From positions 413,028 to 477,027 of the forward strand of contig JALHLU010000002.1 in NCBI GenBank assembly GCA_022844345.1: DNA of 64,000 nucleotides, given 5' to 3'. The position numbers and the translations under genes were made by a program. The notes beneath the pieces are model-generated. The model was not told where the DNA came from, ran no database searches, and was given only the letters and a program-made list of their open reading frames with translations. The stretch is from Hyphomonadaceae bacterium (GTDB lineage: Bacteria; Pseudomonadota; Alphaproteobacteria; Caulobacterales; Hyphomonadaceae). Of the stretch, positions 28,747-36,832 are shown piece by piece. How positions within the stretch are numbered: position 1 is the stretch's first letter; each line of letters opens with the position of its first letter.

Positions 28747-29223
28747 TCAGGCCCGCACATCCCGCGAGACTGCATCGAGCAGGCCGTTGATGAACTTCGG
28801 CTCGGAGCCTTCGAAGAAGGCGTGGGCGAGGGAGACGTATTCGTCGAGGATGATCTGGGACGGGAGGCCGATCTCGGCGATCAGTTCGTAGACGGCAGCG
28901 CGCAGGATGGCGCGTGAGGTGGCGTCGAGGCGTTCGATCTTCCAACCGCCGGCAAGGCGCTTCATGATGGCGGCGTCGACGGCTTCCTGACGGGCGACAA
29001 CGCCATCGACCACAGACTTGAAGAGATCTGGATCGGCCTCTTCCACGGGCTCGCCTTCGTCGTTGAGGCCGAGACGGTCTTCCATGAAGTCTGCGATGAC
29101 AGAGCGGGCCGACTGGCCGGTCTGTTCCATCTGGTAGAGCGCCTGGACGGCGGCGAGGCGCGCGCCGGCGCGACGCGCGGCAAGCAACCGGCGTTCAGCC
29201 TCGGCGGACGGCGCGGTGGTCAT
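28747..29223 (-). CDS. nusB: Transcription antitermination factor NusB
   Basis: 158 residues, all-helical. It joins NusE (S10) at boxA in rRNA antitermination. Recognisable parts: RAGARLAAVQALYQMEQTG at the N-terminus, ITKR-like MKRLAGGWKIERLDATSRAILRAAVYEL and the LDEYVSLAHAFFEGSEPKFINGLLD block (given by position, residues ~120-150). The start overlaps the ribH stop by 4 bp; ribH-nusB coupling is conserved across many bacteria. Confidence 0.95.
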   Translation of the reverse strand: MTTAPSAEAERRLLAARRAGARLAAVQALYQMEQTGQSARSVIADFMEDRLGLNDEGEPVEEADPDLFKSVVDGVVARQEAVDAAIMKRLAGGWKIERLDATSRAILRAAVYELIAEIGLPSQIILDEYVSLAHAFFEGSEPKFINGLLDAVSRDVRA

Positions 29224-29669
29224 TCGCCCAACTCGTCCATCTTGTTGAAGCGGTAGGACAGGCCGACCATGCGCAGGACAGCGGCAACAACCTCGGCGCC
29301 CTTGTTCTTCTGCTTGCGGTCAGCACGGACGCGGGCCTGACCCTCGTTCTCGACTGTGAGCACGCCAAAGCCGAGGGGCACGCCGGAAATGGAGAGCTCC
29401 ATCAGCGCGCGGGCGACGTGGTTGGTAATCAGGTCGTAGTGCGAGGTCTCGCCGCGGATGACGCAGCCCAGGGCCACGAAACCATCCCACTCGCCCGTGC
29501 CGGCCGCCATGGCGATGGCCGCCGGGATTTCGAAGGCGCCGGGCACTTCGAGGAATTCATAGGTGACGCCGGCCTTGTCGAGGCCTTCGGCGACGCTGGC
29601 CTCCAGCTCGGCCACGATGTGGGCGTAGTAGCGGGAGGTCACGATCAGGATGCGGGGGGCTTCGGCCAC
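29220..29669 (-). CDS. ribH: 6,7-dimethyl-8-ribityllumazine synthase
   Basis: 149 residues. It condenses the ribityl-pyrimidine with dihydroxybutanone phosphate to give lumazine, the penultimate step of riboflavin synthesis. Motifs: ILIVTSRYYAHI at the N-terminus, VPGAFEIPAAI, and ALGCVIRGETSHYDLI with the catalytic His. It lies 2 bp downstream of ribB and overlaps nusB. Confidence 0.96.
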   Translation of the reverse strand: MAEAPRILIVTSRYYAHIVAELEASVAEGLDKAGVTYEFLEVPGAFEIPAAIAMAAGTGEWDGFVALGCVIRGETSHYDLITNHVARALMELSISGVPLGFGVLTVENEGQARVRADRKQKNKGAEVVAAVLRMVGLSYRFNKMDELGE

Positions 29670-29671
29670 TT

Positions 29672-30823
29672 CTAGTCTCCGTCGATGCGGCGCCAGCCCT
29701 CGACCGTCAGCCCGTATCCGTCAAGCCCCGGCAGCACGCTGGGCCGGGTATTGCTCATGTGGATCATGCGGCGGACGCCCAGATCCTTCAGGATTTGCGC
29801 GCCGACTCCATACTCGCGCAATGGGTGAGCCGGCTCTGTTCCGGCAGCGGCATATTGGCCGCCGAGCGCGCGAGCGATTTCCTCGCCCATGCCCATGCGC
29901 ACGAAGACGGCGACGCCCGGCTCTTCGGCGGCGGACAGTTTTTCCATCGCCCGGCGGATGAGGCCCTCGCGCTTGCCGGCCTCGCCCAACACATCCGACA
30001 AGAAGTCGACACGGTGGACGCGGACAAGCGTGGGCTGATCGCCCTGCACCCTGCCCTTCACGATGGCGACGTGCTCGGCGCCGTCGAGCGTGTTGCGGAA
30101 GACGATGATGCGGAACTTGCCGCCCCAGGCACTTTCGAAATCGCCTTCGATGCGGCGCTCGAGGAAGCGGTCATGACGGCGGCGCCAGGCGATCAGGTCC
30201 GCGATGGTGCCGATCTTGAGGCCGTGCAGCTGGGCGAATGTCACGAGCTCTGGCAGGCGCGCCATCGTGCCGTCGTCGTTCATGATCTCGCAGATGACGG
30301 CGGCGGGATAGAGACCGGCGAGGCGCGAGATGTCGACGGAGGCCTCGGTGTGGCCGGCGCGGACGAGCACGCCGCCATCCTTGGCGACCAGCGGGAAGAC
30401 GTGACCGGGCGAGACGATGTCGTCTGCGCCCTTGGTGGGGTCGATCGCTACGGCGATCGTGTGGGCGCGGTCGTGGGCGGAGATACCTGTGGTGACGCCT
30501 TCGCGCGCCTCGATGGAGACGGTGAAGGCGGTCTTCATGCTGGTGCGGTTCTCGCGCGCCATCATGTCGAGTTCGAGCGTGCGGGCGCGCTCGGGCGAGA
30601 GCGACAGGCAGATGAGGCCCCGGCCGTGCTTGGCCATGAAGTTGACGGCGGCGGGCGTTGCGAACTGGGCCGGGATGATGAGGTCGCCCTCGTTCTCGCG
30701 GTCCTCGGCGTCGACGAGGATGTACATGCGCCCGTTGCGCGCCTCTTCCACGATCTCCTCGATGGGAGAGATGGCGGCGGAGAAATCGTACTTTTCGGTG
30801 TGGTCTTTCATTTCGGTCGCCAT
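29672..30823 (-). CDS. ribB: 3,4-dihydroxy-2-butanone-4-phosphate synthase with degenerate GTP cyclohydrolase II-like domain (RibBX type)
   Basis: 383 residues. The N-terminal ~200 residues are a complete RibB domain: VDAEDRENEGDLIIPAQ (acidic metal site), HGRGLICLSLS, SAHDRAHTIAVAID, SPGHVFPLVAKDGGVLVRAGHTE. It converts ribulose-5-phosphate to the four-carbon unit of riboflavin. The C-terminal ~180 residues align with GTP cyclohydrolase II at REYGVGAQILKDLGV and LDGYGLTVEG, but the zinc/catalytic block (normally VHSECLTGD followed by CDCG) is replaced by VRVHRVDFLSDVLGE with no Cys. GTP cyclohydrolase activity is therefore unlikely. Its start overlaps ribE by 16 bp; an inner ATG at 30811 is possible. 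Confidence 0.92.
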   Translation of the reverse strand: MATEMKDHTEKYDFSAAISPIEEIVEEARNGRMYILVDAEDRENEGDLIIPAQFATPAAVNFMAKHGRGLICLSLSPERARTLELDMMARENRTSMKTAFTVSIEAREGVTTGISAHDRAHTIAVAIDPTKGADDIVSPGHVFPLVAKDGGVLVRAGHTEASVDISRLAGLYPAAVICEIMNDDGTMARLPELVTFAQLHGLKIGTIADLIAWRRRHDRFLERRIEGDFESAWGGKFRIIVFRNTLDGAEHVAIVKGRVQGDQPTLVRVHRVDFLSDVLGEAGKREGLIRRAMEKLSAAEEPGVAVFVRMGMGEEIARALGGQYAAAGTEPAHPLREYGVGAQILKDLGVRRMIHMSNTRPSVLPGLDGYGLTVEGWRRIDGD

Positions 30824-31431
30824 TCAAGCATGCGAGCGACATAGCGCGCCAGCATGTCCACTTCCAGATTGACCTTGTCGCCAGCCTTGAGCTGGCCGAG
30901 CGTCGTAACCTGCCATGTGTGCGGGATGATGGCGACCTCGAACCAGTCGCCCTCGGCGTCGCGGCCGACCGCAGAAACGGTAAGCGATACACCGTCGAGG
31001 CAAATCGAGCCCTTCTCGGCGAGATAACGCCCGAGATTGCCCGGCAGCGCCACGCGGATACGGCGGCTGTCGCCATCCGGCGTGACGGACTTGACCGCGC
31101 CGAGGCCATCAACATGGCCGTAGACGAGGTGGCCGCCGAGTTCGTCGCCGATCTTGAGAGACAGTTCGAGATTGATGAAGTCGTCAACCTTCCAGGCTCC
31201 CACCGTCGTGCGCGAGAGAGTCTCGGGTATGGCCTCGATATCCCACCAGGCGCCCTCGTCATCAGGGCCGAAGTCCACCACCGTCAGGCAGACCCCCGAA
31301 TGCTGGATCGATGCCCCGAGCTGGATGTGCTCAGGCCGGTAGTTGCGGCTGCGAATGGAGATGCGGCGAACGCCATTGCGCTCCTCAATCGCCCCAACGC
31401 GGCCCATGTCCGTGACCAGTCCGGTGAACAT
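30808..31431 (-). CDS. ribE: Riboflavin synthase alpha subunit
   Basis: 207 residues with two repeated lumazine-binding barrels. It dismutates two lumazines to riboflavin. The N-terminus MFTGLVTDMGRV is diagnostic; the first repeat carries IQHSGVCLTVVDFG and the second ICLDGVSLTVSAVG, the ligand-binding strands. The ATG follows ribD by 2 bp, and the 3' end overlaps ribB. Confidence 0.96.
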   Translation of the reverse strand: MFTGLVTDMGRVGAIEERNGVRRISIRSRNYRPEHIQLGASIQHSGVCLTVVDFGPDDEGAWWDIEAIPETLSRTTVGAWKVDDFINLELSLKIGDELGGHLVYGHVDGLGAVKSVTPDGDSRRIRVALPGNLGRYLAEKGSICLDGVSLTVSAVGRDAEGDWFEVAIIPHTWQVTTLGQLKAGDKVNLEVDMLARYVARMLEWRPK

Positions 31432-31433
31432 CC

Positions 31434-32114
31434 TCAGGCTTTCCGCTCGTAGCTTTCCCAGAGGTCGGGGCCGATTTCCCTGACGCTCGTGCGCTCATAA
31501 GTGGGCGCTGAGGCGAGGTTCGCCAAGGCCAGTCCGCCGAGGCATGGGCGCGCATCACCGCCGAGGACAATGGGGGCGCGGAACCATTCGATGCGGTCCA
31601 CGAGGCCCGCGCGCATGAACGCGGCGGCAAGTTGGCCTCCGCCTTCGACCATCAGGCTGGAGACGCCGGCGCGCTGGGCGGAATTGAGAAGTTCTGGGAG
31701 GGAGATGCTACCACCTTCGCCTGGCGGGAGCATCCAGAATTGCAGGCCCTGCGTGGAGGGCCAGTGGTCGAGGTTCTGCGTCTCAAGCGTGGCAACGGCT
31801 ACGGGCCCCATCTCCAGCGTGGAGAAGAGCTTCGCGCTGGCCGGCACGCGGCCACGGCTGTCGGCGACGACGCGAAGGGGCTGGCGCTCAGGCGGCGGAT
31901 TGAGGCGCGCGGTGAGAAGCGGGTCATCGGCGATGACGGTTTCGGAGCCCACGATGACGGCATCGTGGTTGGCGCGCAGGTGATGGACTTCGGCGCGGGC
32001 CGCCTCGCCCGTGATCCATTTGCTCTCGCCATTCGCCAGCGCGATGCGGCCATCGAGGGATGTCGCGAGCTTCAGCGTTACGGATGGGCGCGCGAGAGAC
32101 GGCGCATCGCTCAT
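31434..32114 (-). CDS. ribD: RibD-type reductase domain protein (no deaminase domain)
   Basis: 226 residues. The sequence begins directly at the RibD C-terminal reductase, with [52 protein letters not shown] and the [12 protein letters not shown] block. That domain reduces the ribosylamino-pyrimidine to the ribityl form with NADPH. Classical RibD (about 360 residues) has an N-terminal zinc deaminase with HAE and PCxxxGxxPPC motifs; none of this exists upstream, where nrdR overlaps the start by 4 bp. A separate deaminase must exist elsewhere if the pathway is complete. The C-terminus (residues ~175-226) lacks clear RibD signature. Confidence 0.87.
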   Translation of the reverse strand: MSDAPSLARPSVTLKLATSLDGRIALANGESKWITGEAARAEVHHLRANHDAVIVGSETVIADDPLLTARLNPPPERQPLRVVADSRGRVPASAKLFSTLEMGPVAVATLETQNLDHWPSTQGLQFWMLPPGEGGSISLPELLNSAQRAGVSSLMVEGGGQLAAAFMRAGLVDRIEWFRAPIVLGGDARPCLGGLALANLASAPTYERTSVREIGPDLWESYERKA

Positions 32115-32584
32115 TCCGGCTTGCCTTCAGCGTCCTTCGCCATCTGCGCGGCGACGAAGGCGGCGAAGTCGGCGGGCGTCTTGAAATCCTTGTAGACCGA
32201 GGCGTAGCGAACGAAGGCGACCGGATCGAGATCGCCGAGGCTTTCCATCAACATCTCACCGATGTCGGACGTCTTGATCTCGGCCTCGCCCATGTTCTCG
32301 AGGCGGCGAACAATGCCGGAGATCATGTGGTCGAGTTGTTCTTCGCTGACGGGGCGTTTCTGCAGCGCTATCGAAACCGAGCGGCGCAGCTTGTCGCGGT
32401 CGAACGGGGCGCGGCGGCCATCGCGCTTGACGACGATGAGGTCGCGCAGCTGGACGCGCTCGAATGTGGTGAAGCGGCCGCCGCAGTTGGTGCAGCCGCG
32501 ACGGCGGCGCACAGCCGTATCCTCTTCGGCAGGCCGGCTGTCCTTGACGACCGAGTCAGCAGAGCCGCAATACGGACAGCGCAA
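32111..32584 (-). CDS. nrdR: Transcriptional repressor NrdR
   Basis: 157 residues. It senses ATP/dATP and represses ribonucleotide reductase genes. The N-terminal zinc ribbon has CPYCGS and [14 protein letters not shown]; the ATP-cone follows with [19 protein letters not shown]. It is 18 bp downstream of glyA and overlaps ribD by 4 bp. No NrdR box pair was sought outside this gene. Confidence 0.96.
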   Translation of the reverse strand: MRCPYCGSADSVVKDSRPAEEDTAVRRRRGCTNCGGRFTTFERVQLRDLIVVKRDGRRAPFDRDKLRRSVSIALQKRPVSEEQLDHMISGIVRRLENMGEAEIKTSDIGEMLMESLGDLDPVAFVRYASVYKDFKTPADFAAFVAAQMAKDAEGKPE

Positions 32585-32602
32585 TCATCACCCCTTCAGA
32601 GT

Positions 32603-33901
32603 TCAGCCCCACGGAGCCGCGTAGATCGGGAAGCGATCGGTGAGGGCTTTCACTTCCTGGCGGACTTTTTCCTCGACGGCGGACGTGTCGCCGCCGCGGC
32701 CGAGCGCGTCGATGATCTCGATCATCCAATTGCCGACCTGTTTGAACTCACCCGTGCCGAAGCCGCGTGTGGTTGCGGCGGGCGAGCCGACGCGGATGCC
32801 GGATGTGACCATCGGCTTTTCCGGATCGAACGGCACGCCGTTCTTGTTGCAGGTGATCCAGGCGCGCTCGAGCGCCTTTTCGGTGTCGTTGCCTTTCACG
32901 CCCTTGGGGCGGAGGTCGACCAGCATCAGGTGCGTGTCGGTGCCGCCGGAGACGATGTCGAGGCCGCCGACCTTCAGCGTTTCGGCCAGCGTGCGGGCGT
33001 TGTCGATCACGGCCTGTGCGTAAGCCTTGAACGACGGCTTCAGCGCCTCACCAAAGGCCACGGCCTTGCCGGCGATGACGTGCATCAGCGGGCCGCCCTG
33101 GATGCCGGGGAATACGGCCGAGTTCACTTTCTTCGCGATGGCTTCTTCGTTCGTCAGCACCATGCCGCCGCGCGGGCCACGCAAGGTCTTGTGCGTCGTC
33201 GTGGTGACGACGTGGGCGTGTTCCAGCGGGCTCGGGATCAGGCCAGCAGCGACGAGGCCAGCGAAGTGGGCCATGTCGACCATGAATATGGCGCCGACTT
33301 CGTCAGCGATCTGCCGGAAGGCCGCGAAGTCGATGGTGCGCGAATAGGCCGAGCCACCCGCGATGATGATCTTCGGCGCGGACTCTTTTGCGGCCTTGCG
33401 GACTTCGTCGAGGTCGATGCGGCCGTCCTGGCGGCGGACCCCGTAGGAATGCGCCTGGAACCACTTGCCCGACTGGTTGGCCTTGGCGCCGTGCGTGAGG
33501 TGGCCGCCGGCGTCGAGGCTCATGCCCAGGATGCTGTCGCCCGGCTTGATCAGGGCGGTGAACACGGCCTGGTTGGCCTGGCTGCCGGACGACGGCTGCA
33601 CGTTGGCGAACTGGCAGCCGAACAGCTGCTTGGCGCGGTCGATCGCCAGCGTCTCGACCTCGTCGACATATTCGCAGCCGCCATAGTAACGCTTGCCCGG
33701 ATAGCCTTCGGCGTACTTGTTGGTGAGCAACGACCCCTGTGCCTGGAGCACGGCTCGCGAGACGATGTTTTCGGACGCGATCAGCTCGATCTCGTGGCCC
33801 TGGCGGCCGTGTTCCTCGCCGATCCACTTTGCGACCGCAGGATCAACTTCGGCAAGGCCGGTCGAAAAGAACCCTTCCGTTGGGGCTTTCGACTGGCTCA
33901 T
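32603..33901 (-). CDS. glyA: Serine hydroxymethyltransferase
   Basis: 432 residues from the ATG at 33901. PLP enzyme that moves the one-carbon unit between serine and THF. Motifs: [34 protein letters not shown], the PLP Lys in [16 protein letters not shown], and [18 protein letters not shown]. It is the first gene of the glyA-nrdR-ribD-ribE-ribB-ribH-nusB-thiL block. The longer in-frame reading upstream lacks protein-like character. Promoters for it and for the divergent mucR should lie in the 229-bp gap. Confidence 0.97.
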   Translation of the reverse strand: MSQSKAPTEGFFSTGLAEVDPAVAKWIGEEHGRQGHEIELIASENIVSRAVLQAQGSLLTNKYAEGYPGKRYYGGCEYVDEVETLAIDRAKQLFGCQFANVQPSSGSQANQAVFTALIKPGDSILGMSLDAGGHLTHGAKANQSGKWFQAHSYGVRRQDGRIDLDEVRKAAKESAPKIIIAGGSAYSRTIDFAAFRQIADEVGAIFMVDMAHFAGLVAAGLIPSPLEHAHVVTTTTHKTLRGPRGGMVLTNEEAIAKKVNSAVFPGIQGGPLMHVIAGKAVAFGEALKPSFKAYAQAVIDNARTLAETLKVGGLDIVSGGTDTHLMLVDLRPKGVKGNDTEKALERAWITCNKNGVPFDPEKPMVTSGIRVGSPAATTRGFGTGEFKQVGNWMIEIIDALGRGGDTSAVEEKVRQEVKALTDRFPIYAAPWG

Positions 33902-34070
33902 CGGCGCGACTCCACATGTTTCGGGGCGGATTTGACGGGCGATACGGGCTGGTCGCTGCGTTGGCAAGGCCACGCCCGGACAGAACAAATGGGTGCAACC
34001 CTAACAATCTCGGGTGACAGATCAGAATCAGTATTTCTTTTTAAGCACTGATCAGGAACTTGATAGTTTC

Positions 34071-34100
34071 TTGCCCTGAACTTGGGGAGCTGCGTATTTT
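34071..34100 (+). promoter_or_regulatory. Possible sigma-70-type promoter for mucR
   Basis: TTGCCC at 34071-34076 and TATTTT at 34095-34100 with an 18-bp spacer, 30 bp before the mucR ATG, in the most AT-rich intergenic patch of the area. A GAATC (CcrM-type GANTC) site lies upstream at 34025-34029. MucR proteins bind AT-rich DNA and often control their own gene. Assignment is by eye. Confidence 0.3.
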
Positions 34101-34130
34101 GCGCAGCATGACGGCGGGTGGGAAGAATTG

Positions 34131-34562
34131 ATGACTGAACCATCAGGTAATCAGGGGCTTGCTAACGAACACCTGCTGCGGATGACTTCGGATATCGTGT
34201 CGTCGTTTGTGGCCAACAACCCGGTCACTACGGAAAGCCTGCCGGAAGTCATTCGTTCTGTTTACCGGGCGGTCGCATCGCTTGGCGGAACTGCGGAGCA
34301 GCGGCCCGAAGACAAGCCGCGGCCGGCTGTACCGGTGTCGCGGTCGGTGACGGCGGATTACATCATCTGCCTGGAAGACGGGCGGAAGCTGAAGATGCTG
34401 AAGCGCTATCTGCGCTCGCATTACGACATGAGCCCGGATGAGTATCGCAAGCGGTGGGGCCTGCCGGCGGACTACCCCATGGTGGCGCCGGCCTATACCG
34501 AGCGGCGTTCGGAGTTCGCCAAGAAGATCGGGCTGGGCAAGGGCGTGCGCAAGAGCCGTTAG
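34131..34562 (+). CDS. mucR: Ros/MucR-family transcriptional regulator
   Basis: 143 residues from the ATG at 34131. Global regulator family that binds AT-rich promoters; in Caulobacter MucR works in the cell-cycle circuit. The C-terminal zinc-finger-like domain reads IICLEDGRKLKMLKRYL, then SHYDMSPDEYRKRWGLPADY. Compared with Ros (Cys79, Cys82, His92, His97), the positions here are Cys80, Asp83, Tyr93 and Tyr98, with His97 one residue away. Only one canonical ligand is strictly kept, so zinc binding may be altered or dispensable, as reported for some Ros homologues. The N-terminal ~55 residues contain the oligomerisation region. The stop overlaps the convergent small gene by 4 bp. Confidence 0.92.
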   Translation: MTEPSGNQGLANEHLLRMTSDIVSSFVANNPVTTESLPEVIRSVYRAVASLGGTAEQRPEDKPRPAVPVSRSVTADYIICLEDGRKLKMLKRYLRSHYDMSPDEYRKRWGLPADYPMVAPAYTERRSEFAKKIGLGKGVRKSR

Positions 34563-34795
34563 GCGATCCAGCCGCCCTTCCCGTCCGGTTTCTTACCGCC
34601 TCCATCGCCGGACAGCTTGCGGCGGACATAGGCCAGCTTGGATCGCGCGAGGCGCTGGATGTCGGACTGGGCGGCGTTGGCCGGGACTGCGAACGCAACT
34701 TCGAGACCGTCGCCGGCCGAGACGGCGCGCACTTCCATGGCTGAACCGATACGGTTCATCTCGATCAGGATTTCGCTGTCGGGATCGTCTGGCAT
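34559..34795 (-). CDS. Small conserved protein of unknown function
   Basis: 78 residues, no signal or membrane segment. The first half is strand-rich (EILIEMNRIGSAMEVRAVSA) and the middle has VPANAAQSDIQRLARSKLAYVRRKL, followed by a Gly/Lys-rich tail ending WIA. The composition is that of a real small cytosolic alphaproteobacterial protein; it resembles uncharacterised DUF families next to mucR but I cannot name one with certainty. It lies 27 bp downstream of the 34823-35584 gene and may be co-transcribed with it. Confidence 0.65.
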   Translation of the reverse strand: MPDDPDSEILIEMNRIGSAMEVRAVSAGDGLEVAFAVPANAAQSDIQRLARSKLAYVRRKLSGDGGGKKPDGKGGWIA

Positions 34796-34822
34796 GGCGG
34801 TCAGTTTAACGCGCTTCGTCCA

Positions 34823-35584
34823 TCAATAGAAGTCGATCGAGTTGTGGGTGATCCTGTAGGTCCAGCTGGAGGCCTGGTCCTGTTTCACGCGTCTTGCGAC
34901 GAAATCGATGATGTCGTCGCGTTCGGATACTGGCGCGCCCGTTCTGGCTTCCCACTGCTCCACGGGCGGGATGTCGATGGTGAACTTCATGTCGCCGCCA
35001 CACATCTCGTGAAAGAACGAGATGCGGCGCTCGCCATCGATCAGGTGGATCGTGCCGGCGCGGTAGTTGCCTTCGTATTCCAGACGGCGGCTGAACTTGC
35101 GCGCGATGTCAGCTAGCGCCTTCTCGCGCAGGTCGAGATCAGCGTTCGGGATCAGATTTCCGAAGCCGTCGCGGTAGACGATGGGCGGGTGATCGACCAC
35201 GGGTTCGGGGGGCGGTGGCGGCGGGGGCGCGGGCTGCTTGCCGGGCGCGTACTTGGTCGCTTCGACGACATGGCGCCAGCCCTCCTCGTGGGTGACGGTG
35301 ATGACGTAGTTTCCGGGCGGCCAATCGAGCGTGGCGAACAGTATCTGCACGCTGCCATTCACGCGGTCGCTGACGGGCCCGCGCTCGACATCGACGCCAT
35401 CGCGAACGACGGAGAGTTCGCCATAGCCCTGCCAGGCCGGCTTCGGCAGCCAGAGGATCAGCTGCTGGGCGCCGGGATAGTGGACGAACTTCACCGTTGG
35501 CGGCGCAAGATCGCCCGGCGCATCGGGCGATGCGATATCGCCGATGACGATCTGACCTTCGTGGGTTTCGCTGTCCGCGCTCAT
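34823..35584 (-). CDS. Protein of unknown function with proline-rich linker
   Basis: 253 residues from the ATG at 35584. Residues ~20-115 look like a beta-rich domain (FVHYPGAQQLILWLPKPAW, GNYVITVTHEEGW). A run of seven prolines follows at about 125-131, then a second domain with RKFSRRLEYEGNYRAGTIHLI, FFHEMCGGDMKFTIDIPP and SSWTYRITHNSIDFY at the C-terminus. I see no signal peptide and no known catalytic motif. It is 36 bp downstream of another Pro-rich gene on the same strand, and both are preceded by non-coding repeats. Confidence 0.6.
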   Translation of the reverse strand: MSADSETHEGQIVIGDIASPDAPGDLAPPTVKFVHYPGAQQLILWLPKPAWQGYGELSVVRDGVDVERGPVSDRVNGSVQILFATLDWPPGNYVITVTHEEGWRHVVEATKYAPGKQPAPPPPPPPEPVVDHPPIVYRDGFGNLIPNADLDLREKALADIARKFSRRLEYEGNYRAGTIHLIDGERRISFFHEMCGGDMKFTIDIPPVEQWEARTGAPVSERDDIIDFVARRVKQDQASSWTYRITHNSIDFY

Positions 35585-35620
35585 GGCGCCAGCATAATCC
35601 GACCAGCGGCCGAAGACCAA

Positions 35621-36013
35621 TCACGCGCCTTCGCCGGCGGGCGGCGTGCGGTGGCGCGGCGGGCGGCTTTCGGGCGGGACGAGGCAGAGCTTTGCGTAAA
35701 GCGCCAGGCGGCGCGCCGCCAAATTCGCCTTGCGGAGCGGCTCTTCGCCGGGCGGGGGCGGGTTGAACCTGACCGGCGGCGGGGGTGGCGGGGGCGGCGG
35801 CGGCGGGGGCGGGACCCACGGCTTTGCCGCGTGTGAGCGATGCGGATGCGGGCGAAGCTCTGCGAGGCCGGCGGCGCGCTCGGCGATGGAAAGACAGCGT
35901 TCGGCGGCGGCGAGCCAGCGCTCGGCCCCGGCAAGATCGCCGCGCGCAACGGCGCGGTTCATCTGGCTCAGGGCGCGGCGCGTGGCGGGGTCGTGCGTGA
36001 AAGCTTGAGGCAT
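35621..36013 (-). CDS. Small protein of unknown function with a run of 13 prolines
   Basis: 130 residues from the ATG at 36013 (MPQAFTHDPATRRALSQ). The N-terminal half is helical and Ala-rich with a repeated pattern (GDLAGAERWLAAAERCLSIAE), like a single TPR-type helical hairpin. A tract of 13 prolines at about residues 68-80 follows, then a short basic helix. The frame extends much further upstream without a stop, but that part lies in a structured non-coding stretch and is not protein-like. No function is recognised. The Pro tract echoes the one in the next gene, suggesting they belong together. Confidence 0.5.
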   Translation of the reverse strand: MPQAFTHDPATRRALSQMNRAVARGDLAGAERWLAAAERCLSIAERAAGLAELRPHPHRSHAAKPWVPPPPPPPPPPPPPVRFNPPPPGEEPLRKANLAARRLALYAKLCLVPPESRPPRHRTPPAGEGA

Positions 36014-36059
36014 CGCAGGCAAGGCTCCGCATTCGGGCCGGCGCGCGCCGCCCGTGATG

Positions 36060-36530
36060 ATCAGTGGGCGCCCCTGCAAAGCGAGGGGCCGGGGCGCGCG
36101 AACCGCGCCTTGGGTTAGTGCCTGTGCCAGCCTTCCCCTTGCGAAGAAGAACCAGCGGATGCGCTGTTCGCGCGCCCCGGAGACAACCGTTCTTTCCCGG
36201 CCGTGACGCATCGGAGGAGTTCGAGGGCTCACCAGACGGGTGTACGCCGCCTGGGTCCTTGGCTCCCTGTCCGCCACCGGTTCTTGCGTGTCAGGGCGAA
36301 CCGATCCGCCCTGGACCCTCCGGTTTCTCTGACCCCGGAGGCAGTTGCATCGAAGCACGCTTCGTCTCGCGTCCAGGAGGGGGGATTTCACCCGTCTCCC
36401 AGTGGCGACTGACTTGCTTGACGGGGCGCACATGGTCCCCGCCACTTCGCTGCCACGCCGGCTGCTGTCCGCGCGCCTTGGGATATCGGACGTCTCCAGG
36501 ACCCCCTCATGCGCGGACGTGGTCACTATA
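36060..36530 (-). other. Candidate structured RNA, possibly a group II intron remnant
   Basis: On the minus strand a TATAGT box (36530-36525) precedes highly structured sequence. A GTGCGCC, like the 5' end of group II introns, starts at 36431. It is followed by GGGTGAAATCCC (36393-36382), a motif common in intron domain I, then hairpins CTCCGG...CCGGAG and AGGGCG...CGCCCT, and a final GGCGCG...CGCGCC stem near 36090-36112. No reverse transcriptase frame and no clear domain V are present. 6S RNA, RNase P RNA, tmRNA and a cobalamin riboswitch were considered; none of their core motifs is convincing. The assignment is tentative. Confidence 0.3.
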
Positions 36531-36675
36531 AGCGAGGTTGGGGACCCCGGGGAAAGTCGTGCGGGTTTCCTACAGCGGGTTTTGCGTAGTCGTTTGAGAG
36601 TGCTCGGGAAGATGCTTCGGGCGCCACATTTCATTCGGCCGAATCTGCGACATCGCTGGAAGCGTGGCCCGGCCA

Positions 36676-36800
36676 CGCGTTCCCGGCGCAGGCCGGGATC
36701 CAGCCTTAAACAAAGGGTCGCGCGAAGCGCGTCGAAACCCGGTCGAGCGCTTCGCGCACATGTCTCCTGGGACTGGATCCCGGCCTGCGCCGGGAACGCG
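36676..36800. repeat. Perfect 28-bp inverted repeat, MITE-like
   Basis: The left arm 36676-36703 (starts CGCGTTCCCGGC) and the right arm 36773-36800 (ends GCCGGGAACGCG) are exact reverse complements over 28 bases. The 69-bp loop contains a second palindrome around TCGCGCGAAGCGC / GCGCTTCGCGC. Each arm itself holds the palindrome CCCGGC-GCAG-GCCGGG. Such elements are frequent between genes in GC-rich alphaproteobacteria; copy number in this genome cannot be seen from the window. Confidence 0.8.
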
Positions 36801-36832
36801 TGTCTGGCGACACGCTTCCAGACGCGGAGTGC

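Noticed and set aside
32060-34051. 663-residue plus-strand frame opposite glyA, nrdR and part of ribD
   Set aside because: Antisense shadow of well-recognised genes with no domain signal.
36060-36530. 6S RNA, RNase P RNA, tmRNA or cobalamin riboswitch
   Set aside because: The GAGGAAAGTCC core of RNase P, a tmRNA tag frame and T-loop, and the cobalamin GCCAGGAGACC box are all missing; a 6S-like closing stem could not be drawn convincingly.
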